DNA from: Aphrophora alni
Taxonomy: Eukaryota; Arthropoda; Insecta; Hemiptera; Aphrophoridae
Length of the DNA: 64,000 nucleotides
NCBI GenBank assembly: GCA_963513935.1
Contig: OY740776.1
Coordinates: 15,579,660 to 15,643,659 of the forward strand
Reading direction: 5' to 3'
Shown here piece by piece: positions 32,805-43,706 of this stretch. The translations under genes were made by a program, and so were the position numbers. Within the stretch, counting starts at the first letter, position 1. Every line of letters starts with the position of its first letter. The notes below the pieces were generated by a model. That model was not told the DNA's origin, searched no databases, and saw nothing but the letters and a program-made list of their open reading frames with translations.

Positions 32805-34209
32805 AAATACGTTTATACTTAAGTTTTTGATACAATTTATGTTCATAAATAAAATTGCTGTTACTCCACTTAAAACAGTTCTTATTTAAAAAATGACAGT
32901 GGTTATTAAAATGCTGGAACTAAAAAGTACCAGTTTTCTCAACATTACAGACCAGTGTTGACTTTAAACATTAATAATTTGTAAACGTATAGTCCGGTCA
33001 CTTGCAAATTTTTATACAAAACCAACTCTTGTTGTCTACGAGCTTGGCGACATTGGATTATTTTTAAGGTGAGGGGGTCTTTATTTATAAGATGATGATG
33101 ACCAAGAGAGTTTCATCGTAAAAAAAAACAATAATTTGGGGAATCATGTAAAATTGTGGATAGGGTTGATAGTTGTTCCAGCCAGCAATAATTAAAAGTT
33201 TCTATAAAAAGATACACAAACAAATATTGGAAGAAATGCAAATAGAGGAAACTACAATAACTGAAATAAATTCGTTACAAATATTGCCAAGGTTACATGA
33301 AAAAGGGCCGATTTTATTTACTATGTGGGCTTTTTTTTCGTTTTATAGTTTTTGAACATGTTAAAGTTTAGGGGAAGCCACCTTACAGAAACATACAATA
33401 TTACAATTACACAATGACGGCTAGATTGTGAGTTATCAGTAAACGTCCAAAAAGTTGACTCTATTTCATTCAAATGTTAGTGAAATGTGAGTATTAAAAC
33501 TAATGACCTCAACCTTGTGTACATTGTATTTGATTAAATCAAGCTTTTTAAATACGGTGGAAAGTGTCTACGCTAACATAACCTACAAGTTAGGCAACTT
33601 GCACGACAGTAATAGTTTACTTGTCTCTCACTGGAATGTTTTATACTGTTTGAAACTATACTAGAGAAGAAATATTAACTGGTTGTTTATACAAATAATA
33701 TTTAAATAATTTTTGAAATGCTTGGCTTTTATTAGCTGAGCGTAAAACAAATACTATTTTTAAAAAATTGTTAAGATTTTCTACAGTTATATACATCTGG
33801 GTGGGCAGTAGAATTCATTTGCAAGAAAATTTACCATAGTAAACCCCATAATATCTCATTCTAATTTGTATACAATAATTTGGGGAATGCTATAAATAAA
33901 AAAGTTATATTTACATCCTACAAGTTTTCCAGACGCTACATCCTCCGTATTCAGTGTTATTTATATGAATGACACGGTGATTTCAAACTTTCAAGCTTTT
34001 TATACGCGACTACACTGCACCGTCTCTCAAACCGTTGCGAGTAGGAAACTTTCTTAACTCGGCTGATAAAACTGCGTTCATATTCATAATAACACTCAAT
34101 CAATGCTGCTTGTTCGTAAAGGTAAAGTTAAGCTGGAATTAAAAAAAAAACAATTAATTGTAAGTTTACTTCTACAAGGTTACCAACTACTGGATTCCTG
34201 TTTTCATTT
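32805..34209. other. AT-rich intergenic DNA
   Basis: No gene supported. I looked for the matching mariner terminal repeat just after 32804 and could not define one. A short plus-strand frame at 33173 has no recognised domain. Confidence 0.4.
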
Positions 34210-34521
34210 AGTCAACAATGAGAAAACTCGTTGCTATGGCAACAAATAAATATCAATGAAAATAACAACTGATGTTTTTAATTCACAATTATATCTGCAT
34301 GCAATAGAGTTTTTCAATCCAATGCATGTTTGTAAAGTCATGATGGATTAAAAAAAGAAATCAATTAATTAATTAATTGTAAACTACTACAAGTTTATCT
34401 GTGTTGAAATTAGTCAACAATGAGAAAACTCGTTTCTATGGCAACAAATAAATAGCAATGAAAATAACAGCTGATGTTTTAATAAATCCCAACTATACCT
34501 GCATGCAATAAAGAGTTTTTC
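34210..34521. repeat. two-copy direct repeat, 201-bp offset
   Basis: TAGTCAACAATGAGAAAACT starts at 34210 and 34411. Both copies continue with CTATGGCAACAAATAAATA, CAATGAAAATAACA, CTGATGTTTT and CTGCATGCAATA-AGAGTTTTT. Between them lies an ATTAATTAATTAATTG stretch. Confidence 0.85.
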
Positions 34522-34679
34522 TCTGGGATTGGACAACAAACAAATCCACAATAATTAAAGTTTTAATATACTTTTGAATATATAAACACAAAATTACTAT
34601 TTCCTACAGTTACCTGACAAAGCGGGTCTTCTTGCACTGATTATAGTACGCAAAGTAGCTGATTCCTGCATTTACTTAC

Positions 34680-34732
34680 TTTCCCGCACTCATTTCACTT
34701 TCCCGCACTCATTTTACTTTCTCGCACTCCAG
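34680..34732. repeat. short tandem repeat, 19-bp unit
   Basis: Three units of ACTTTCCCGCACTCATTT, with the last as CTTTCTCGCACTCC. It precedes the 34.7-kb stretch and belongs to the larger area that resembles 14.7-15.3 kb. Confidence 0.75.
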
Positions 34733-34960
34733 AATTTCAACCAAACAACACAAAATAGTGTGCATGTATAAGGCACGTAATACGTTTCTCTTGAAAACAA
34801 GTTGGCAACACTACTAACTCGATCAGCTGTGTGACTAAATCGATCAAATGGTGCATTGTTGTCATTCAACGCTTTGGACTTATAACTTAACCTATATCCT
34901 GTTGTTGAGTATTTGATAGATAAGAGTGTTTTAATAATCCAGGCTAGGATTATCCAAATG

Positions 34961-35178
34961 GTTGCTATGGTAATTAGCCTACACATTTATAATAGTCCAG
35001 GCTATGCATAACCTAAAAATATCAGAATAATTTATTTATTGATGCTGACGAACTCAGCTGTTATATCTGTTATTTTATGCAAACGGTTGCTATGGTAATT
35101 GCCTACACAATTTATAATAGCCCAGGCTATGTATAACCTAAAAATATCAGAATAATTTAATTATTGATGCTGACGAAC
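34961..35178. repeat. two-copy direct repeat, 125-bp offset
   Basis: GTTGCTATGGTAATT at 34961 and 35086, each followed by TTATAATAG, CCAGGCTATG, ATAACCTAAAAATATCAGAA and TTATTGATGCTGACGAAC. The copies are about 95% alike by eye. Confidence 0.88.
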
Positions 35179-35258
35179 AATTATATACAATTATATACAA
35201 TTACCTGTTATTTATATGGTTTATAGTAACTGTAGGAAAAATATAATGTGTTACACGG

Positions 35259-35356
35259 GCGCAAAGTGTCTTTGCTGCACTCGAGAAACTTTCCGCACTC
35301 GCCTGCGGCTCGTGCGTAAAGATTTCTCTCAAGTGCAGCAAAGTGTCACTTTGCGC
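35259..35356. mobile_element. 98-nt hairpin element, copy 2
   Basis: GCGCAAAGTG pairs with CACTTTGCGC, CTTTGCTGCACT pairs with AGTGCAGCAAAG, and CTCGCCTGC is near GCGGCTCG at the apex. Flanks ATATAATGTG (left) and ACTAGTTACACAAATAACTA (right) match those of the copy at 15158-15254. Positions that differ from copy 1 are changed on both arms so that pairing is kept. This explains why both strands have an open frame here (35216-35443); I do not treat them as genes. Confidence 0.8.
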
Positions 35357-35459
35357 ACTAGTTACACAAATAACTATTTTATCAAAATCAGCTCTAATGA
35401 ATAGGATAAAATTTTGCTCTAGTTTAGAGTCTAAGGACCGCAAAAATTGGTCGCCATAT

Positions 35460-35945
35460 TTACAACAAATTTGCGTTTATCGGAAAATTTAACAAAGTTA
35501 TTTCATAGTGAACTTTAAAAAAATATGTTTTTCGACCGCAATTATTTGTTTTTTTTACCCAGTTTTAACGATTAGAGAAACGGTTCTGAAACCTACGTTT
35601 TACAGTTTCAGAAATTGCATATAAAACCACCAAATTTGCCTCTTAATTTGTAATCCAAGGATTTAAAAAAGATTAAATTTTACCAATCTGTTGAGAATTA
35701 AATTCTCTACAAGTTTTGTTGAAACATTTTGCCTTTATCGGCCATTTAAAAAAGTTATTTCATAGCAAACTTAAAAAAGTATATTTTTTGACCGCAATTA
35801 TTTGCTTTTTAGACCAGTTTTCGTAAACTACGAGAGAAAGAGTTCTGAAACCTACTTTTTACAGTTTCAGAAATTGCATATAAAACCATCAAATTTGCCT
35901 CTTAATTTGTGTCCCAAGGGTTTCAACAAGACTGAATTTTACCGG
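35460..35945. repeat. two-copy direct repeat, about 257-bp offset
   Basis: Copies at 35460-35690 and 35714-35945 share GACCGCAATTATTTG, GGTTCTGAAACCTAC or AGTTCTGAAACCTAC, ACAGTTTCAGAAATTGCATA, CAAATTTGCCTCTTAATTTG and ATTTTACC. Divergence is about 15% by eye, with indels. Confidence 0.82.
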
Positions 35946-36536
35946 GTGATTAGAAATCAGGACAAAATCTTTCACTAGACGTAAAACTATCTACCAAAGC
36001 GTTTTAGGACAAACGTTTATATGAAGTTTGTTCTTTCTTTTGAACTTTGCTCCGGTAAAACTTCGTAAATCGCTCTATATAAGAAATTAAGCGCAAGTTT
36101 CTGTGCACAATTTATTTAAAACATTTAGTACGAGTTCCTAAAAGATATTTCCGCCAACAAAAAACAACGCCAAATATCTTGTCACGCACGGGATTCCGCG
36201 TCGCGTGCCGACACGAACACAACAAGCAGTTCGCCACGAACCTATTATCACTTATTACAGACAAGTAGTTGTGCCAGACATACCTCGCAGGAATCTAATT
36301 CTACTTGTAAATATCTGGTTGTACAGCTTGCGTTGGTTATATTTATGTTATTGCAGGCCGGACTCTGTAGCGAGGTTTTAGATAACTGCAAAGGTATTTT
36401 TATGTTTTGGCAACTTCTAGTTTATTGCAAAAAGTACCGGATAATCTTGTTCCAAAAAGAATTTATTAACCCAGAGCGAGTATTGTGTTAACCTAAAATT
36501 TGAATTTAAGTTTTGACTACAATTAATTTTTTTTAT
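35946..36536. other. intergenic DNA
   Basis: No gene supported. A GC-richer patch at 36170-36215 (GGATTCCGCGTCGCGTGCCG) stands out but has no frame or repeat match. Confidence 0.4.
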
Positions 36537-37066
36537 TGCCAGGAAAGCGACATTCCAGTTCTGTTTTTTCTTCTCAGCTATGATACTGAGAAATCGAAAC
36601 ATCTCAAAGAAGACGAAGCTTCGCATCTTCAACACAAATGTTAAGTCTGTTTTGCCGTATGCAAGTGAGACGTGGAAAGTTACTAGTTTAATTACGTCTC
36701 GGCTGCAAGTTTTCATCAATATGTGTCTTCGCCTTATCATGAAAATTCATTGGCCTGAGATCATTACAAACGAGGATTTATGGAGAGTAACAGGTCAAAT
36801 TCGGGTCAAACTGCAGATTCGAGAGAGGAAGTGGAGGTGGTTATGACATACACTGAGGAAGCCAGACGGAACCATTGAGAAAGAGGCCCTAGATTGGAAC
36901 CCGCAAGGTGTCAGAAGAAGGGGTCGAACCCGAGAAACCTGGAAGAGGACCATTATTAAAAAAGCAAAAGAGGTTAACAAGACTTGAGGAGAAGTGAAGG
37001 CACTTGCTGGAGATAGGGGCAGATGGAGAGCTCTTCTGGACGCCCTATGCTCCAATAGGAGATAAA
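36537..37066 (+). pseudogene. RTE-like LINE, reverse transcriptase C-terminal region
   Basis: The reading frame gives KTKLRIFNTNVKSVLPYASE, TWKV, LQVFINMCLRLIMKIHWPE, ITNEDLWRVTGQ and RERKWRWL, then HTLRKPDGTIEKEALDWNPQ, RRRGRTRETWKR and RGRWRALLDALCSNRR. This is the conserved end of RTE-type and related LINE proteins, where LRIFNxNVKSVLLYGxETW is followed by the HTLRKP and NPQGxRxRGRPxxTWRR segments. A TGA at 36844 replaces the Gly expected before HTLRK. Another at about 36985 replaces the Trp expected in KTWGE. Only the C-terminal about 170 residues are present, with no endonuclease or RT core. The minus-strand frames over the same span are shadows. Confidence 0.85.
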
Positions 37067-37735
37067 AGGAAATAAGTCAAGTAAGTCATGATACTGAGCC
37101 AATAACTCACAGGTTTTCAATTCAATATAATGTTTTTTGAAAACCTTGAGACCTTTGGATTATGTCCTGTTCTCCTTTCTGTCCTCCACTCTACAGGGCA
37201 CGATCCGTTTCCTGCTACAAGTTGGCCAGTAAGACATTATGTCCTGAGTTGTTTCCTCAGCTTTAACACATTTTGTACACAGATTGTGCAAGTACGATGA
37301 AACTCCACTATGTGTAGATGACTATGGAATTACCAGTGACCCGTCTATAGTCCAATCACTTTCGTAGGTTTGTTCTATTCAGTTAAATGGCACCTCAGTA
37401 ATGTGTATCGAAACATTCTCTTGGACTGCATGTTACCTCCGATTAAACCATAGACTAATAATAATAGGAACAATCTACCATTATCAATTAACTTTAATAC
37501 CAGAACTTTCTGTATACTACAGATCTTTTTAATTTCTGAAAATCCACAATACCCAATACAAAGAGATTAAAACTAGAAAAATAGTTTTTCAACCACAGAT
37601 TTTTCTTTGTCGTTAAGCGACCACAAATGATAGCTCTTTTGTTTCTTTCCTACAAACAGTTTGTAGGGAAAAATTGGCGGTAAAAAGCGGTTCTACTAAA
37701 AAGCATGTACTCTTTTGTGAACTTTAAAACCACGT
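37067..37735. other. intergenic DNA
   Basis: No gene supported. Directly after the RTE-like fragment I looked for a short tandem tail, which RTE elements often have, and did not find one. Confidence 0.4.
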
Positions 37736-37992
37736 CAATTTCCATAGGATGAAACTTTTGAGATCTGGTTTACGCCAATGTGCTCTACTAATAAATACCT
37801 TTAATTTGATGTACATATCGACCTATGCTCTCATTTAAGATTTTCTTCTGACTTCCTGTGGGTCCATCACCATTAACAATCAGCGAACGCATGCAAACCA
37901 AGGCATTTAGCTTCAATATGGATTTACGGAGTTTCAATTTTTAACTTAAACCATATAAAAAAGGTAGGGGGTGGGACTTGAAACTCACCCTG
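37736..37992. mobile_element. single-ended Tc1/mariner-type MITE fragment
   Basis: The right end has GGTGGGACTTGAAACTCACC followed by CTGTATATGAGG, like the CACCCTGTATA ends at 32181 and 60985. The internal part (ACCTTTAATTTGATGTACAT, CGACCTATGCTCTCATTTAA and TGTGGG) is repeated at about 46105-46175. Only one arm is visible, so limits are approximate. Confidence 0.5.
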
Positions 37993-38042
37993 TATATGAG
38001 GATTTAATTTACTTTTATTCTTGAAAACGACGTTTACTATTT

Positions 38043-38455
38043 TTTTCGTCATACTGCTTCAAAAACAGCTGTTTTCAATACATGTATTTAGATGTTAAAG
38101 TTGTTATTTTTAGTCCTAGGACCTTAAAACATCAGCTGAGATCGAGTTCATCAGCTGTTACTTCGTTTATACGAATTAATTAACGATTGTAAAGCATCTA
38201 TAAAACCAACCGATACTCTTGATTGTAAATAACCCATAAAACAGCTGTTACCATCGATTTGAAGGTAAATAGATTATAACATTTTAGTTTTTTTTGAAAT
38301 TCTTTTTTTTATATTATTTGCAGTATAACGAAAAATATAGTTCATCACTTGGACCAAAAGAAGCTTTTCGATCCTCGCTCATTTTTCTTGAGCGGTTAAC
38401 TTCAGCTTGTATAGAAAAGCTTCACTTTTGGTCCTAGTGGTGAAATATACCATTA
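38043..38455 (+). repeat. dispersed repeat DR2, copy 2
   Basis: A full-length match to 21279-21692. Here the 3' hairpin is better preserved: TATAGTTCATCACTTGGACC and AAAAGAAGCTTTTC face GAAAAGCTTCACTTTTGG and TCCTAGTGGTGAAATATA. An insertion of TTTTTCTTGAGCGGTTAAC distinguishes its loop from copy 1. Confidence 0.8.
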
Positions 38456-39348
38456 AATATATACAAACGATGATAACCATATCAATAAACATGAACAATC
38501 CATCATTATCAAATATCTTTAATCCCAAATGTTTAAAAATTAAATTAACACGTTGATTTAGTCATTGGATTTCACGGCTCCAATACCTAATCAGACATGC
38601 TGTAATTTGGAAATAAATATAAAAAACCAAAATTAAAACAAGACCGAAATACGCAACGCTGCTGTCTGCGTGTACGGACGGCGCATTTCTCCTCTGATTC
38701 AATCTCGTGGTATGCTCAACATAGCTGTACGTCCGATCAGCTGTTCGCTGCCAAGTGACACAGTCACAGTATAATGCATTAACATAATCTAATTTAAAGA
38801 AAGTAACACATCAACGCAATAAAGTAATTGGTACAGCAGACAAAACCGAGAAAGGTATACAACCAACAACAAAGAACTCCAACATTATTGTGGACGGCTT
38901 TTTTTGAAAGCACCTTATTAATCCAAATTAGAGGTCGGTAAACCTGCTGTTATGAAAACAAGAAATTAAATTAGCTTCTAATCATAACAACGTTTCATGC
39001 CGTGTTGTTTTACTGTGTTACAATTCAAACATCAGAAATCGAATTGGATCGAGGCACGTAAACGTTCATGCTGTCCATCCATAACTTCATGTTGGCCAAC
39101 CTTTCAACAAATATTGAAATTAAAATATCGAATTATCTACTCTCCCCCCTTCTTTACAGTGTTTGTGTTAATTGTAAACCTGTTTTTGAAACATAAGTAA
39201 TTTGTAGCGGTTCTAGCGGTCATGTTTGTGAGTTCTGTTGTGTTGAATGTTGTAGGAACACGTAGGCAGTACAGTTAGGCAATATTTCTCAACAACGTTT
39301 TAAGGACGGTGTCCTTTTAACTGTTTTCAAAATTATTTTATCGAAGTG
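38456..39348. other. intergenic DNA
   Basis: No gene supported. A slightly GC-richer patch at 38650-38765 contains GCTGCTGTCTGCGTGTACGG and CGATCAGCTGTTCGCTGCC. No exon signals could be paired. The plus frame at 38997-39200 is unrecognised. Confidence 0.4.
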
Positions 39349-40325
39349 GGAAATGTAGGCATAAATTATTTTTTTTAAAAACGATTAAAATGTGTCATAG
39401 TATTATTAATATTGCGTTTTAAACAAATGTATCTGCCTAAAATAGGTATGGTTTAGGTTAGGTTAGTTTAGTTTAGTTTAGTTTAGGTTAGGTTAGGTTA
39501 AGTCAGGTTAGGTTAGTTTATGTTAAGTTAGGTTAGATTATTACCTAATACAGGGTATGTTTATAGGGTGTAGGATGTATAGTTATTTTAGGGGATTATT
39601 CCTGTGGGTTGAAGTAAACACAGATGAGCATTCATTTGTTTGAAACAAGCTTATAAAAAAATAGTTCTATGTCTGTCCGCCATTTTGCCTTTTCTACAAA
39701 AAAACTTATATATTTTGAAATAAATTAGATATTAAGTCCAAATTTGGTGTACTTATTATTTTTTTTTTGACCTTTTATCAATCTTACAAAAATCATAACC
39801 TAGTTTTGTATTTTTTTCAAAATGGTGGCAGTTTAAAATGTTTAACGTTTAATATCTCGAAAACCGTTAACTGTATAAAAAATTACAAAAAGCAAAAAAG
39901 TTTCCATTTTGAATGACAAACAAAATAGTTTTTTTTTTTGAATTTGTACTGTAACTCAAAGGTTAACCAAGTCATTGTAAAAAAAAAACTGAAAACATAA
40001 CTTCTTAAAAACTGTCTACAATACCCAAAACTAGCTATATGTTTGAATTATGATGGTGTTTTAATGTAATAATAAATTCAATTGTTAACCCCAACTTTCT
40101 TCATAAGGTAATGTTTTCTGTATTTAATTCAACCCAAAGGAATAATCCCCTAAAATACTTATACACCCTATACACATACCTTGTATTAGGTCCTAATCTA
40201 ACCTAACCTAACCTAAACCATACCTATTTTAGGCACATACATTTTTTAAATACGCAATATTAATAATACTATTACACATTTAATTGTTAAAAAAAAAAGA
40301 ATATTAGGCCTACATTTTATCAAGG
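39349..40325. mobile_element. about 1-kb foldback element whose arms contain TTAGG-type repeats
   Basis: The left arm (39349-39605) has GAAATGTAGGC, TTAATATTGCG, GCCTAAAATAGGTATGG, a degenerate TTAGG/TTTAG run, ATTACCTAATACAGGGTATG and TTTTAGGGGATTATTCCT. The right arm (40135-40325) gives the exact opposite order: AGGAATAATCCCCTAAAATA, CATACCTTGTATTAGG, CTAATCTAACCTAACCTAAC, CCATACCTATTTTAGGC, CGCAATATTAATAATAC and GCCTACATTTT. The centre is AT-rich with no transposase. The TTAGG-type runs are longer on the left (about 39451-39540) than on the right (40195-40218). Confidence 0.85.
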
Positions 40326-41384
40326 AGGGAATATTTAATTTCCAAAATAGCCACGTAATCCGCCATGCGTATCCACCGGCACAAATTTTCTCTGAATGTT
40401 TTGGGCTGACATTCTCAGTAACCCATACTTAGACCCATATAGGCTTAACTTGTCTTCGTTTCTTGAGAGACATTCTTCCGGAATTCTTGGAGCATGTAAA
40501 GAGCTACATTGTTGTTCTCTTAAAATATCTATCCAACAAGTGTTCCGAAACACTTGTATTTTCTAAAAAAAAAAACATAAGAAACCTATATCGATATATG
40601 GCCAAAATACGACCACATAGCAAATTTGATTAAAATCGGTCCACACGTTTCGGCTGTAGATACACGCACCTACTATAGACAGACATCAATCCAAAAAAAA
40701 AAAAAAATTTAATCGGGGCAACTCAAAAAGGATATATCTGCAAATTCCTCGACATCCCTTTTTTGACACATCACATATTTTTCTCCATACTACATCTAAA
40801 TACGAAAATAAAAAAAGGATCTGTCCAGATAAAAAAGGACCTTGCTTCACTCGTCCTTATATACAGAAAATTCAAAATATCACGTATAATTTCTCTGGTG
40901 CTTCTCTTATCAAAAAACTCAACGACAATCACCTTACTGTCAAAATTTCTGAACACCCTGTATCCTGACTAACGATATGCAAATGTCCACTCTCCCCTTC
41001 AGGTTCACTTTGGTTATAAATGAGGATCGACGCTCCATCGGACATACAGACAAGACATTGACAAAGGATGTAGAAGACACTGATGGATCAGTTGGGATGA
41101 GGTGTATCAGACATGAGTGGAGGTAACAGTTTAGGTGTTGTAAATAATAGATATTTTGATGTATCGTCCAGTTCTAGACAAAGCAAATTAAGCAACACCC
41201 CCACAATTTAGAAAAGTAACACCGTGGTTTTGAATACATTATTGGGAATTTCTTGAGCCGTTGTAAAGTTCGTGGTGAATCTCTCTTTGATTATGTTTTA
41301 GTAACTAATTAATCAATAATCTTATTTATAACAGAATCACTCAAGGGCGCAATTATGGCTGTGGCAATCCCGAACAATGTAGCA
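40326..41384. other. intergenic DNA
   Basis: No gene supported. At 40630-40690 the phrase AAAATCGGTCCACACGTTTC and then GACAGACATCAATCC resembles short dispersed motifs common in insect repeats, but limits could not be set. ACACCCTGTATCCTGAC at 40955 looks like another isolated Tc1/mariner-type end. Confidence 0.35.
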
Positions 41385-41790
41385 GGATATACACCTTTAT
41401 TCATCTAAGGTTAGATCCCTCTGTACCATCTTTCTTATTGACCAACTCTTCTTATTTGAGGACTAGTGGGGGGGGGGGGTCTTTATTGTATGCTTGTTTT
41501 AAATTTCTTCCTTAAGGCGACGAAGTACGGGATAAGACCATCATGGTACTTACCCAGCCCCATCATAAAACGAAATACAAGCAGATCCTCTAAATATAAA
41601 GGTGGTTTCTTGAGCCTAGTAGGAAATGTCGGTAGATCAAGAGGTCTTATCCAGTAGGGTAAGTTTAAAACAGTTGTTACACAAGATTTTATAACCTAAT
41701 TGTGTTCACTTCTTTATTAAGGTCAGTTGAATATACACCTTTTTTTTATCTAGGGTTACATCCCCTCTCTACCATCTTTCCAACACGAAA
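41385..41790 (+). repeat. 65-bp direct repeats flanking a DR1 copy (41540-41682)
   Basis: ATATACACCTTTATTCATCT plus AAGGTTAGATCCCTCTGTAC at 41385 recurs at 41728 as ATATACACCTTTTTTTTATC plus TAGGGTTACATCCCCTCTCT, both followed by ACCATCTTTC. Between them lies DR1 with ACCATCATGGTACTTACCC, AGCAGATCCTCTAAATATAA, GGTTTCTTGAGCCTAGTAGG, GGTAGATCAAGAGGTCTTAT and CCAGTAGGGTAAGTTTAAA. A ten-base G run is at 41468. The flanks could be terminal direct repeats of a larger element or a local duplication. Confidence 0.6.
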
Positions 41791-42201
41791 TTCTGTATAT
41801 GTGAAATTACATGAGTACGATTATTTATTTATCACTAGTGGTTTAACCCGGCTTAGCCCGGGACTTCTAACATATGTTATTCACGAATAAATGTTGAATA
41901 TGATCTTGATTTCAAAATATTCGCAAACCCGTCTGCTAGCACCTAATTGAAGAATCATGCGCAAGACCCTAAAAATGATAGTAGTGAGTAAAATAAAGTG
42001 TTTTTACAAAGTAGAAATTTACTCAGTTAACTGTACCTTTTTTCAAGAGGATCCGGGGCTATAGGATTGTGTGGTAGTTGGAATATAAGGAGATAAACCT
42101 CAAAATATAAGAAGTAAAAGCTTTTTATTGAAAACATTCTAACTATTTATAATACTTGTTTATAAACAACATTTTTCATTTTGTTACCTGGGGGTATATA
42201 T
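41791..42201. other. intergenic DNA with a CCCGGC/GCCCGGG motif
   Basis: No gene supported. TTTAACCCGGCTTAGCCCGG at about 41842 is a GC-rich near-palindrome within AT-rich DNA. Very similar phrases are common in dispersed insect retroelements, so it is probably a fragment of one. Confidence 0.4.
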
Positions 42202-42994
42202 CATGTGACCAAAAAGTCCCACCCCCTCTTATTTCCCCCCTCTTATTAATGGAAATAGACAGATTTGCTTTGGGGAAAGTTTAGATAACCAAAGGAGGAG
42301 TTTATTGAAGTATCAAAATTTTCAACCCTTACCCCCAAAATGGGGTAGTTAAGGGGTAAGTCAAAAATTTTAAATAGCAACCCCTATTGAGTGATACCTC
42401 ATTTTAAAGGTCATTTCAAAATAAGAATAATGGCGCAAACTAGAGGTCTCTAAGTACATCTTACCCAGCATAGCAACCAATCGAATTTTGAATGTTAACC
42501 TACAAACTCCGGTTGTTTTTATTACATTACAAACTGCTATATGTTGGTAAAATGTTTTAAAATGTTGGTAAAATGCCTTACCTTGTTTTTATAGCTTATA
42601 TTAAGTTCTTGAAATGGCTACCATTTACTTCTTGGCAGAAATAGATTCTGGACTCAAAAGCTTGTTGTACATTTCGTAACATTTCCGGTCTAATTATTAA
42701 CGTAAAATTCACAATTCGATTGGTCGCTATGTTGGGTAGGATGAACTTAGAGACCTCTGGTTTGCGCCATTATTCTTGTTTTTAAAAGACCTTTAAAATG
42801 AGGTATCACTCAATAGGGGTTGCTATTTAAAATTCTTGACATACCCCCAAACTACCTCATTTTGAGGGTAAGGGTTGAAAATTTTGATACTTCAAAAAAC
42901 TCCTCCTTTGGTTATCTAAAGTTTCCCCAAAGCAAATCTGTCTATTTCCATTAATAAAAAAATAAGCGGTGTGTGGGACTTTATGGACACATGG
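42202..42994. mobile_element. 793-bp foldback Tc1/mariner-like element, about 285-bp arms
   Basis: CATGTGACCAAAAAGTCCCA on the left faces TGGGACTTTATGGACACATG on the right. Complementarity runs on through GACAGATTTGCTTTGGGGAA, GGTTATCTAA, CAAAATTTTCAACCCTTACC, GGTATCACTCAATAGGGG and GGCGCAAACTAGAGGTCTCT. Between the arms is a minus-strand transposase tail at 42596-42690. Long arms around a bare transposase tail indicate an internally deleted element. TA lies close to both ends, but exact termini are uncertain by a few bases. Confidence 0.85.
42596..42690 (-). pseudogene. Tc1/mariner-like transposase tail inside the foldback
   Basis: The minus strand reads LIIRPEMLRNVQQAFESRIY, then FCQEVNGSHFKNLI before a stop. 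The PEMLRNV, R, C-QE, NGxHFxxL pattern is that of the last helix pair and tail of insect Tc1/mariner-like transposases and parallels 32334-32480. There is no catalytic domain. Confidence 0.6.
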
Positions 42995-42999
42995 TAGCC

Positions 43000-43262
43000 T
43001 ATCTACAAATTTTTCGGATTTTCTACTCGAGAGCAAGCTACGTAAGACCGTGAGAAAAGCAGGAATATTTGAGACTTATACCGCAATACCTTACAGTTTG
43101 TCCCTGCGATTTGTTAATAGTAAAACTATAGGCTAGTTTGATTGGAAATTGCCGTCTCTTTAATTGGAAAGGTAATTCAGTCGATATCAGTGGTATTCTG
43201 GGGATACATACTGTACTTCCCTTGTATTTTTCTGTCATAAGTTCAGCCCTTTTATCTTCCAA
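43000..43262 (-). pseudogene. Helitron helicase C-terminal fragment
   Basis: The minus-strand frame gives STVCIPRIPLISTELPFQLK and RRQFPIKLAYSFTINKSQGQ, then TVRYCGISL and FSHGLT before a stop. IPRIPLxPxxLPFxxKRRQFPxxLAFxxTINKSQGQTxxxVGxxLxxPVFSHGQLYVALSR is the hallmark end of the Helitron (PIF1-type) helicase, where TINKSQGQT is helicase motif V. The expected QLYVALSR is replaced by LT, a stop and LALE, so this is decayed. It abuts the end of the foldback at 42994, so that element may have landed in, or cut, the Helitron copy. No Rep domain and no CTRRT hairpin end were found nearby. Confidence 0.85.
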
Positions 43263-43404
43263 TGGACGCCCTTAGAGACAAAACGGAAACCTTCTTTACG
43301 GATGGGCAATAGAGGACTATCACACCATATACTCCCTTTGATTGTACCGGGATTCGTTTTTGAGTTTTACCAGCACGCACATTCCAGACTGCCTTTTATT
43401 ATAC

Positions 43405-43408
43405 AGTA

Positions 43409-43449
<41 letters not shown>
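43405..43449. repeat. (TA)n microsatellite
   Basis: An almost perfect TA dinucleotide run with one TATATTATAT interruption near its start. The plus-strand frame across it (Ile-Tyr repeats) is not credible. Confidence 0.95.
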
Positions 43450-43450
<1 letters not shown>

Positions 43451-43621
43451 ATTATATCATATCTATTATCAAACTGGGAATGAGGCTGACCGAAGTGTCG
43501 CTTCACTCACACAAGCGCAGAGGATTAGGGTGTCCGGTGACCTACATCCAAGGCCACCCGTATGAATCACCTACTGAGCTTCACTTTATAAAAATTTAAT
43601 TTATTTGTTATTTGAAAATAA

Positions 43622-43706
43622 AAACTATAATATATTTTTATTCTACACATAATTACTAAATAAGACCAAACAACCTATAATTTACTTTAATAGAATCTAA
43701 AATCAA
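43622..43706 (-). mobile_element. partial copy of the 18.4-kb MITE
   Basis: ACTATAATATATTTTTATTC and TACACATAATTAC match the left end of 18431-18620. AATTTACTTTAATAGAATCT and AAAATCAA match the complement of its interior at about 18537-18560. The central part is deleted. Confidence 0.6.

Noticed and set aside
35201..35443. Overlapping open frames on both strands (80 and 62 codons)
   Set aside because: They lie over the palindromic hairpin element, where both strands necessarily look similar.
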